Assembly (NCBI RefSeq): GCF_040712315.1
Contig: NC_134015.1
Coordinates: 22,631,614-22,695,613 of the forward strand
Length of the DNA stretch: 64,000 bases
Direction of reading: 5' to 3'
From: Castanea sativa
Taxonomy: Eukaryota > Streptophyta > Magnoliopsida > Fagales > Fagaceae
Each line of letters opens with the position of its first letter. The stretch's first letter is position 1. The translations under genes and the position numbers were made by a program. Positions 56,301 to 64,000 of the stretch are shown in pieces. The notes beneath the pieces were generated by a model, which was not told where the DNA came from, ran no database searches, and saw only the letters and a list, made by a program, of their open reading frames with translations.

Positions 56301-59300
56301 AACCCTACCTATTCCTTGTTGAAATAGGATTTCTTAAAACCCTAATAAAACTTGGGCTTGGATTCCTTAAGCTTTTACTACTAAGACCAACTAAATAAAA
56401 AAAACTTAAATAAAACCCAAAATAAGACCTAATGGACCATTAGCACAACCCATGTCTATAATTTTGGAAATTACAAAATTGTCCCTGACACATAAAATAA
56501 AATACATATAAAATTGAGATTACATGCATTTTTGTTTTTTGATAACTAATAAAAATATAGGACAAAGTTTAGCTACAAAATTGGTTGTAGTCTAAGGCTA
56601 CAATTTTAAAAAAATTGACATTACTACATATTTTGAAAATTTATCCGTTAAATTGCATGTTTTTTACACCTTTAATACACATGTCAAATTTTGTGCCAAT
56701 CGGATATTATTTATTATATGATTTATAAGTTTATATTTTATGCATAATTTTGAACTACAAAAACTTGCAATTTAAATAATTTATTGATGACATAACTATT
56801 GATATTTAATTTTTTAGAAATTTCGCAAGCATGGAGGATATAAGAAGAAAGTGCAATTTAATGGTGGATTTGTTAAAATTCATCTTCAATAAAAAGATAT
56901 TGAGTAAGGTTGTGGCCTTAAACTACAACCAATTTTGTGCTAAATTTTGTCAAAATATATATATAAGAAAAAAGAAGTCGCTCAAGTATACAAGAAATTT
57001 AGTGGAGTGAAACAATTAGTTACAAAAATTGCATAAATATAAAAAATCAACAATAGAAAAGAAAAAAATGATTCCTTAAGGGAGTTTAGCCAATCCAATA
57101 AAGTTCGGAAAAAAATAACTTGAGAGCAGGCATAGAGGGCTTGATATCTTCAAAACTTCTGTTATTTGTCCCCTCCAAATGCACCACATCAAATGTGGGA
57201 TAATCATCCAAATGTGACCATTTTGGATAATCATCCAAATGTGACCATTTTGATAATGACAAAAAAAGTGACCTTGCTTGCAAGCTTGGAGCTCAACTAC
57301 AGATTTTGGCATCACCTAGAAAACTCCAAACAAACCAAAAATCATGGACTACAAGTCTGAAATGATGGGGTAATGTAGCAAAAAGTGGTCAATAGATTCA
57401 CCATTACATTTGCACATATACCACCAATTTATAATCTTTACATTTCTCTTCATTAAGTTGTCAATAGTCAAAATATTACCCAAAGCTGCGGTCTATACAA
57501 AGAAAGCTACTCTCAAAGAGACCTTGGATGTCCAAATGATTTTCCAAGGGAAGAGATGATTAGTAATAGCAGTATCAGTATTAGAGTCCAAAGGTTGGTA
57601 ATAAACACCTACCTTGAAGCCCTTTTTCTTATCCGCTTTCTAGTACATCTTATCCTCTCTAATCCCTCTAATTTCTGAATCATAAATGGTAGTCATGAAA
57701 GTCATCAAGGACTCCAATTCCCAATCTTGTATTGCCCGCACAAAGTGTGGAGATCCTAGTGAAGAACCCCATTGGTGAAATGCATAAAATATGCCACATT
57801 GGCATCTTTATTGCGGCTAAGTCTAAATAACTTGGGGTAACAAACAGCAAGAGAAGTCTGCCCACACCATCGATCTTGCCAAAATTTCACCCGTGTTAAA
57901 ACTGAGATTACATGCATCTAGTCCACTCCTGTTGCATTTATGTACAAATATATAAATATGCATGCATGTGTATATGTATGTAGTTATGCATCTGTGCGTG
58001 AATGTGTGTCTTGCAATTTTATTTGGATTAGAATCAGCTGCAGTTGCTTAAATTGGCTTCTTTTCATTGGAATAGGATCTTTCAATATCTATTCAGAAGG
58101 GAAGTTTGGACTAAATTAGTTTCTTTTCATTGGAATAGGATCTTGCAATGTCTATTCAGAAGGGAAGTTTGGACTGGGAGAGAGCTTTGCGTTGTATAAG
58201 GCATGCTCTTCGCACTACTCCATCACCTGATTGGTGGAAGCGTGTGCTTCTTGTGGCTCCATCCTATAAGAGTCCTCAACCGCCAACTCCTGGTGCTGTT
58301 TTTACTTCTGAAATGATTTGTGAGGCAACTATTGATAGAATTATTGAACTATTGAAGTTGACAAACTCAGGCAATCATCTCTTCCTTAATTTTCTGTTTA
58401 TTGAATTGTATTCCAAGTTAAAATGCCAATTCACTTTCCCATCACTTACTTTAATTGAGGGAGTTTGTAGTACTTTTTCTATCTTTAAAAATACGATAAT
58501 TTGATCCTAAGTTTTTTAGTTTTTTTAAAAATATTTTTTTAATGCTTTTAGGAGTGCTAGTATTATTGCCTTTTGGACATAAGGATAAACTGCTTAGCCT
58601 ATTAGGGGTGAAAAGCCCATGGAGTACCCGATAAATGGTTTTGGCAGGTGGGGTTAGTTACCCATAGGAGCTTGATTAATAGTGAGGATTGTTGTACAAT
58701 ATGCTGTGCAACGTGCAACTAATATGAGCGAAGTTCTCCTACAAAAAATACAAAAGTCAGTACTAAAAAAATTAAAATGAAATTGCAGTGCTGTAATATA
58801 CATCATGGTTATTGCTGGGAGTGGACTTGCTGAGGTCACGTGAAGGATACTAGTTACATTCAAGCAATCAAAATTTACTGGTCATGTTAGTCATTGTAGC
58901 CTATTTTTTGCAAGTGGCTTTCTATCTGCTTGACTTCATATCCTATTTTACTATATGCTTGTTTTCATTTCCTCTTTTTTTTACTTGCATGTTTTGTTCA
59001 TTGTGGCTGTTTGTATGATGACTAATCATGGGCAATTTCTGGAAGTATATTTTTTGTAAGCTAAAATCTTGTACATTTTTTTTTTCTTGATTTTGGCAGA
59101 GATAAATTGCTGGCAGGAGTGGCTTATCCTTTCAGATATCTTCTTTTTTCTTACGAAAAGTGGGTGTATTGACTTTGTTGATTTTGTGGACAAGCTACTT
59201 TCACGGGTTACAGAGGGTGATCCACACATTCTTAAGACAAATCACGTTACTTTGCTGCTTGCACAAGTTATAAGGGCCGAGCTTGTGATGAATGCTCTGA

Positions 59301-60086
59301 ATTCAGATCCTAGAAAGGTTGTTTCTTAACAGTAAAAATTCATTGCCTTTCTACTGTGTTGATATTCTTGGCACCTTCACTACTGATACAACATCATTAA
59401 AAGCATTGATAATTCTTTTGTTTTCTTGTCTAAGGTGTATTTTAGCTAAACTAATCTTTCTGCAGGTGGGAGGGGGGTGGGCATTTTGTCCATTGGACAA
59501 AGTGTGTCTTTGCACGTGTTTGGAGTTATCTTTTCCAATTCATTATGTTGCAAATTATAAGATAATCCATGTGTATTATTTAATCAAGCCGCATGACTCA
59601 TTAAAAAGGTCATGCGATTAAAACTACACATGGATGGTCTTTTTAATTGCCACATAGTAGGTTGAAGCAAGATCACTCTAAATATGTTTGGAGCCAAACC
59701 TTTTCCTTATGTGTAATCCTATGTTGCAGAAATATAGGTTTCTCTTTAAATTTTTTGATGATTCTTTTGGTGTTGAGCACATTAATCAAGTTGATATCCT
59801 ATACCTGAGGCCTTTTGGTGTTGAGCACATTAATCAAGTTGATATCCTGTACCTGAGGCATTTTGTTCCTGCTGGCAGGTGGAAACAACCAGAAAACTAA
59901 TATCGTTTCATCGAGAAGAAAGAAGCTCTGAGCCTAATAATCCTCAAAGTATCCTGCTTGATTTTATAAGTAGTTGTCAGAATTTACGTATTTGGTCACT
60001 GAACACAGCCACCAGGGATTATTTGAATAATGAACAGCTCCAGAAGGGAAAGCAAATAGATGAATGGTGGAGGCAAGCAAGCAAAG
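50354..60086 (+). CDS. MED23: Mediator complex subunit 23, 5' part (exons 1-7)
   Basis: Encodes the N-terminal part of MED23, a tail-module subunit of the Mediator coactivator of RNA polymerase II, acting in the nucleus. Exons: 50354-50491, 50600-50643, 53856-53955, 54091-55074, 58139-58370, 59100-59317 and 59879-60086, in phase throughout (1924 nt, about 641 residues). The start [10 protein letters not shown] and the block [20 protein letters not shown] match the N terminus of plant MED23. Further matches are [76 protein letters not shown] and [13 protein letters not shown]. Plant MED23 is about 1600 aa, so the rest lies beyond the window. Intron 5 uses a GC donor. Introns 2, 4 and 7 are swollen by transposons. 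No frame-breaking lesion is seen in the exons. Confidence 0.93.
51165..51395 (-). pseudogene. LINE RNase H fragment in MED23 intron 2
   Basis: On the minus strand it reads [20 protein letters not shown] then GNTRTPRN, the conserved C terminus of a plant LINE RNase H domain (N.VAH.LAR.A). Only this 3' end is present. It belongs to a different LINE from the adjacent plus-strand one. Confidence 0.7.
51418..53481 (+). mobile_element. 5'-truncated L1-type LINE in MED23 intron 2
   Basis: A 2.06-kb insertion in the same orientation as MED23. It begins within the reverse transcriptase (KLDIEKA, then a 2-nt deletion, then [12 protein letters not shown]) and contains [20 protein letters not shown] and the catalytic box [12 protein letters not shown] (about 51766-51800). 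It continues through a zf-RVT region ([20 protein letters not shown], about 52960-53030) and ends with ACCTATC and a poly(A) of about 15 residues at 53467-53481. Frameshifts near 52270, 52490 and 52910 and an early stop show it is dead. 5' truncation with a poly(A) tail is the normal outcome of LINE insertion. Confidence 0.9.
56560..56951. mobile_element. MITE, family shared with 779-1134
   Basis: Terminal inverted repeats GGACAAAGTTTAGCTACAAA (left) and the complement of TTTGTGCTAAATTTTGTC (right), about 30 bp with TTGGTTGTAG inside both arms. Both sides carry AAAATATA, a likely 8-bp target-site duplication, though it lies in AT-rich DNA. No coding capacity. Confidence 0.7.
56990..57890 (-). 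pseudogene. LINE 3' fragment (zf-RVT region) in MED23 intron 4
   Basis: On the minus strand, about 57870-57290 holds zf-RVT-type sequence with a C..C...H..L knuckle ([12 protein letters not shown]). The end (57280-57080) reads [20 protein letters not shown], matching the usual 'W.W.ERN.R.FED' end of plant LINE ORF2. A 27-bp unit containing GATAATCATCCAAATGTGAC is duplicated at 57200-57253. Heavily decayed. Confidence 0.65.
58056..58180 (+). repeat. 63-bp tandem duplication spanning the exon 5 acceptor of MED23
   Basis: TTCTTTTCATTGGAATAG|GATCTT and the following exon sequence up to GGAAGTTTGGACT occur twice, 63 bp apart (exon-start positions 58076 and 58139). The upstream copy has three substitutions and runs into an in-frame TAA after 12 codons. 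The downstream copy is the one continuous with MED23. Confidence 0.85.
58371..59099 (+). other. MED23 intron 5, GC-AG type
   Basis: The exon ends ACAAACTCAG and the intron begins GCAATC. The next exon begins AGATAAATTGCTGGCAGG after TTTTGGCAG. Only this pairing restores the frame and the conserved LKLTNS-E-INCWQ junction. Confidence 0.75.
59764..59860 (+). repeat. 48-bp tandem duplication just upstream of MED23 exon 7
   Basis: Two copies of TTTTGGTGTTGAGCACATTA followed by ATCAAGTTGATATCCT.TACC in direct tandem, differing at about two bases. The second copy ends about 18 bp before the exon 7 acceptor. Confidence 0.85.
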
Positions 60087-60639
60087 GTACATTTTATTCC
60101 TGTCGTTTCATGGAGTTTAGTTTTTTTTCCTTGACCACATGGCTACTGCTGCTGATGAATTGAAAAAATATTATCTGATTGTGCTGTATGCTTATTTGTT
60201 GAGTCAGACTATGGGATAAATGTTTGCGTTACAATTGCTGCTACTTTGGATATGTAGATATGTAGGACACTTGTCCCTTTGTTACAGGAACCTTATGACT
60301 ATATGAGCGTCACTCCCCCTTCTATAACTACTGTCAAATGAGTCTTTACACATATATGAGCTTGTGGTACTTCATCAGCCAAATTTATTTATTATTTTTT
60401 AATTAATATTTATAGAAAAATCAAATCAAAGACATTTTGATCATGACAGCAATGTAACGACTAACGAGGGTTCAGTATGGTAATTTCTTGTTCATTTTCT
60501 GAAATTGAAAAATGAATTATCAACCTTTAACGTTTGTTTCAAAATTGTCCTTAATCTTTATAATGTCCCATAAAAGTCCTTATCATCATCTAATAGATGA
60601 AAAAAGTTAAAGTAGCCAACGAAATTCATGACATTCAAA

Positions 60640-62640
60640 CTTTCCATGCCAACACGCTAGAAGCTCAATCATAGTTTTCGGCATTACTTAGTGAATACCA
60701 AACAAGAACACCATAGACCACAGCTCGGAAGCAATATGACATTGTAGTAAAATACCAAACAAGAACACCATAGACCTCAACTCAGAAGCAATATGACATT
60801 GTAGTAAAAGATAGTCAATTGATTTGAAGCAATATGACATTGTAGTAAAATACCAATCCAAAATCCGTACTTTCCTTTCACATAAATTATCCATCATCAC
60901 GTTTTAAAAGAGAAAAATTTTAGATCTCCTACTGTTCTTATCCAAAGCTCCGATTATCTCTCTTGCCAAATGCAACCAAATCAAGCAATGAGGAACAACC
61001 ATCCAAAAGACACCATTACAATTATGTCCAAACTTTCCTTGCCAACAAACTAGAAGCTCAACCATAGTCTTTGGCATTACTCAGTGAATACCAAACAAGG
61101 TGAAGACCATAGACCTCAGCTCGGAAGCAGTAGGACATTGTAGTAAAAGATGATTTACTGATTCCACACTGTTTTTTCACATATAACTTGGAAAGCACAG
61201 ACAAGGCATTTTGCTTATTGTGCCCACTTTGGACACGAACCAAACCGAACACAGGGTACGCATGGGACGTGGCTGCACATGTGTCCTAGCCCTTTTTTAT
61301 TTTTTATTATTTTTTTATTTTTTAAAAATATCGAATACGGCCAGGACACAGGTATGTCAAAAAAAGAAAGAAAAAAAGAGGGGAAAATCTGTAACCTTGC
61401 ATCTCCATTCTCCATCTTCAGTCTTCCTCATGCTTCAGTTTCTCCCATGCTATTTCTCTTCATCTTTCTTAGCTTTCTCCCTCATTTTTTGTTTTCAAAA
61501 CTTAATATATATATATTTTTTTGAGAGTTGTGTGACCAATTTATTTATTATTTTTATATAGAGTTGTGTGGTTGTCTGCCTCTTCCGTTTCAATTTAACT
61601 TTTAAGTGGCCAGCTGTTGGCCACTTCCCTTCTTCTTCCACCGCGTCTCTTCTTCTTCTTCTTCTTCTTTTATTTTTTTTATTTATTTATTTTTTTCACA
61701 TATTAGAATGACATGCTCACGTAATGGGCTTTAAATATACTTGTGACTTGGGACATGGGCTTAAATATAATTAAGACATGAGCTTAAATTGTTTAAGGAT
61801 GTAATATTTTAAATTATATATATATATATATATATTAAAGACTCTTAGACTTTAATTAAATAAAATATTTATTATTTATCAAAAAAAAAAAAATTAAATA
61901 AAATATTTATTATTTCTCTTAAATTGATATATGTTTAATATTATATGAAAAATAAATGCTTAACCATATAAAAAACATAAATAAAAATATATTTAATAAT
62001 GAATTAATATATGTATCCCTGCCCTTGCCATACATGTGTCATACTTTTTCAAAAATTGCCGTGTCACCATACCGTATCCGTACCCGTGCTTTCTAACATA
62101 TAATACCATTCCAAAATCCACAATTTCCTTATTACTGACTCCCCACTGCAGTCCAAACTAAGAACACAGCTCTAGAAAGGACTTTTTGCTTCCAAATGCT
62201 CCTCTAAGGGAGGGGCTGATTGAATACATCGATCAAAACCCGATAATGGTTGCTAACCTCAAAACCCCTTCTCTTAGTAGGCATCCAACACATCTTATTC
62301 TCACCAGATCCTCTCAAAGATACTCCATAGATAACATCCATAAATTAAAAAAAAAAAAAGACTAATTCCCAATCCTGAACTGCTTGCAAGAATTTCATAT
62401 CCCAATAAAGAACACCATTGGGGAACTTCACGAGATCAACCACATAAGACTCCTTGTTACTACTGATTCTGAATAACTCTAGAAAACACAAACTCAAAGG
62501 GCTATCACCCACCAAACATCATGCCAAAATTTCACTCTAGATCCATTACCAATCTCAAACTAAATATAGCGGGAAAAGGTAGGCCAACCACCTCTAATAG
62601 TCTTCCATAAGCTCACCCCATAAGGATTTGGAATGGGAGC
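60640..62640 (-). pseudogene. LINE ORF2 3' fragment, split by a hAT element
   Basis: On the minus strand 62640-62104 encodes the region after reverse transcriptase (LWKTIRGGWPTFSRYI, RVKFWHDVWW), typical of the LINE ORF2 region between RT and zf-RVT. It resumes at 61178 below the inserted hAT and runs down to about 60640. Within the lower part a segment with GTGAATACCAAACAAG and GACATTGTAGTAAAA is present three to four times (60690-60860 and 61075-61150), so local duplications occurred as well. Many stops. Confidence 0.6.
61187..62095. mobile_element. Non-autonomous hAT element inside the LINE fragment
   Basis: A 909-bp element with inverted ends CTTGGAAAGCACAGACA (left) and, on the complement of the right end, TAGAAAGCACGGGTACGGAT. 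The exact 8-bp target-site duplication ACATATAA lies at 61179-61186 and 62096-62103. Related by its GTGTCCGTACCCGTG-type subterminal words to the elements at 62682 and 63664. No transposase is present. Confidence 0.85.
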
Positions 62641-62681
62641 ACTAGCCTCCACCCTTACTTCCATATTTAACTCTTATCACC

Positions 62682-63655
62682 CTTGGTTGCACCGACACGC
62701 CGTTTTTGGCATTGTGTCGGTGTCCGACACGTATCGGACACCGGAACTGGTACGATTCGCCGGACTCCGGTGTCCAAGCAGTGTCTTTTTTTTTTTTTTT
62801 TTTTTTTTTTTCGCTTCTCCAACACAGCGCCGACACAGCTCCGACGCGGCTCCGACTGGGCGCCGACACGTTCGACACGCCAGGAGTGAAAAAAAAAAAG
62901 AGAGAGTGAAGAAAATCACAGATTGGTGATCGGCGCTGCCGCTGCGGTGCCCTGTCCATCGCCACTGCCGTGCCCTCTGCCCGCTGCCGCTCCGCTGCCG
63001 TTGCCCTCTGTCCATTGCCGGAGCTAGATCGGGCCGATCGGCGAGCGCCATTGACGTCGCCGATGTGCCCTGTCCCTTCCGATCTCTCTCTCTCTCTCGA
63101 CGTGGACGTCAGATCCGATTTCTTTCTTTAAGCTTCTTCTCTGTGTTTTTTTTTTCTTCTTCTTCTTTTAGATATTTGGCCGTTTGGTAATAGGTGAGTG
63201 GGTTACTTATAAACACTCACTGGACAACGTGAAATTTTTTTTTTTAATCCCACTCACTTATTATAATTTTATTAATTTAAAGTTAAACTTAAATATTGTA
63301 GATGATTTTATTAAAATGAATACTGAAAGTATAAATTAAAAATGAATATTGTAGCTTTTAAATGTAGCCTATTTAAATTTTTGGTTTGTACTCTAAACAT
63401 TTTGGTTTGTACTCTAAACATTTTGTGTATTATTGTACTATTTTGAGTGTTAGTTTACTTATTTGTAGTTCTTACATAATTTAAATTCTAGACATAAACG
63501 TATTTTATGTCTAAAAATATTTAAAAATATGCCTAAATATAAAATTTAATTAATTATTTAATTGCCGTGTCCACGCCGTGTCGTGTCCTTATTTTTCAAA
63601 AATTGTCGTATCGCCGTATCAGTGTCCGTGTCGTGTCCGTGTCTGTGCATCATAG
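62682..63655. mobile_element. Non-autonomous hAT element, first of two in tandem
   Basis: A 974-bp element with inverted ends CTTGGTTGCACCGACACG (left) and, on the complement of the right end, CTATGATGCACAGACACG. The 8-bp duplication TTATCACC lies at 62674-62681 and 63656-63663. Subterminal DNA is rich in GTGTCGGTGTCCG / CGGACACCG words. The GC-rich segment at 62820-63060 gives spurious open frames. Confidence 0.85.
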
Positions 63656-63663
63656 TTATCACC

Positions 63664-64000
63664 TAGGATGCACTGACACGCCATTTTTGGTGACGTACCG
63701 GTGTTTGACACGTGTCGGACACGGATACTGGCACGACTCGCCGGACTCCGGTGTCCTCTTCTCTGACACTGCTCCGACACAGTGGACACGCCAGCAGTGA
63801 AAAAAAAAAAAAACAGAAAATCACAGATTTTGACAGTCGCCGGTGAAAGTTTAGAGTCTAAGAAGTCATTACTGTGAAAGTTGAAACCCATAGACAATCG
63901 CCGGTGCTAGATCGGGCCGATTGGCGAGTTGGCAAGCTCCATAGACAGTCGTCGTCGACGCCGTGCCCTCTGTTTCTTCCAATCTCTCTCTCTCTTGGCG
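63664..64000. mobile_element. Second hAT element of the same family, left part only
   Basis: Begins TAGGATGCACTGACACGCCA directly after the TTATCACC shared with the preceding element. It repeats its left half (CGCCGGACTCCGGTGTCC, GAAAATCACAGATT, CTAGATCGGGCCGAT). It is cut by the window edge. Confidence 0.8.

Larger units (their letters stand above)
55075..58138 (+). other. MED23 intron 4 (3.1 kb) with MITE and LINE fragment
   Basis: GT donor (GAG|GTGAGA) and AG acceptor (AATAG|GATCTT). It contains a MITE (56560-56951), a minus-strand LINE 3' fragment (56990-57890) and a 63-bp duplication that repeats the acceptor. The rest (55080-56560) has no recognisable content. Confidence 0.8.
60087..64000 (+). 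other. MED23 intron 7 (incomplete), filled with transposons
   Basis: The donor is AGCAAAG|GTACAT at 60086-60087. No further MED23 exon appears before the window ends. It contains a decayed LINE 3' portion (60640-61186 and 62104-62640) and two hAT-type elements (61187-62095 and 62682-63655). A further copy starts at 63664. Confidence 0.7.

Noticed and set aside
62633..63051. Ser/Arg-rich frames on both strands
   Set aside because: Lie in hAT element subterminal repeats and its GC-rich interior; no domain.
1..64000. CRISPR arrays, operons, phage or other prokaryotic systems
   Set aside because: Spliced genes, poly(A) retroelements and plant protein families show this is a plant nuclear sequence; the tandem repeats present lack unique spacers.

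Overview
The window is nuclear DNA of a flowering plant, almost certainly a woody eudicot. The evidence is an AT-rich background, introns in the genes, plant-specific protein families, and dense nested transposons of typical plant classes (L1-type LINEs, hAT, Mutator-like and Tourist-like elements, Ty3/gypsy LTR elements). The exact species cannot be read from the sequence. A Fagales-like tree is only a guess.

Two host genes are well supported. (1) On the minus strand, 26824 down to 21640, lies a four-exon GH17 glucan endo-1,3-beta-glucosidase of 498 aa. It has a signal peptide, GH17 catalytic domain, X8/CBM43 domain and GPI-type tail, and includes a 28-nt micro-exon. (2) On the plus strand from 50354 lies the 5' part of the gene for Mediator subunit 23 (MED23). 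Seven exons covering about 641 residues are visible, and the rest lies beyond the right edge. Its introns are inflated by LINE and hAT insertions. Two consecutive exons of a WD40 gene (3963-4328, minus) look like a gene fragment.

Layout. 1-7281: degenerate tandem repeats, a MITE, AT-rich DNA and the WD40 fragment. 7282-18400: a transposon cluster with two copies of a MULE family that has a GC-rich core, a Tourist MITE, a solo LTR, a TIR element with a nested hAT element, a SINE-like element, and a Pack-MULE carrying a SOSEKI (DUF966) gene fragment with another MULE nested inside it. 18400-27200: AT-rich DNA and the GH17 gene. 29386-35252: a full-length but decayed L1-type LINE with a 15-bp target-site duplication. 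35600-36250: small MITEs. 36640-48480: a repeat unit ('R') broken up by a decayed gypsy element, which itself holds a complete-ended hAT transposon (36816-40870), and by a second Pack-MULE carrying an LRR-receptor-kinase (BAM/CLV1-like) fragment. 50354-64000: MED23 with its expanded introns.

No prokaryotic-type system, CRISPR array, rRNA or convincing tRNA gene is present. The most interesting content is the gene-capture elements, the nested insertion history that can be dated by intact target-site duplications, and splice-site oddities in MED23 (a GC-AG intron and a duplicated exon-5 acceptor).
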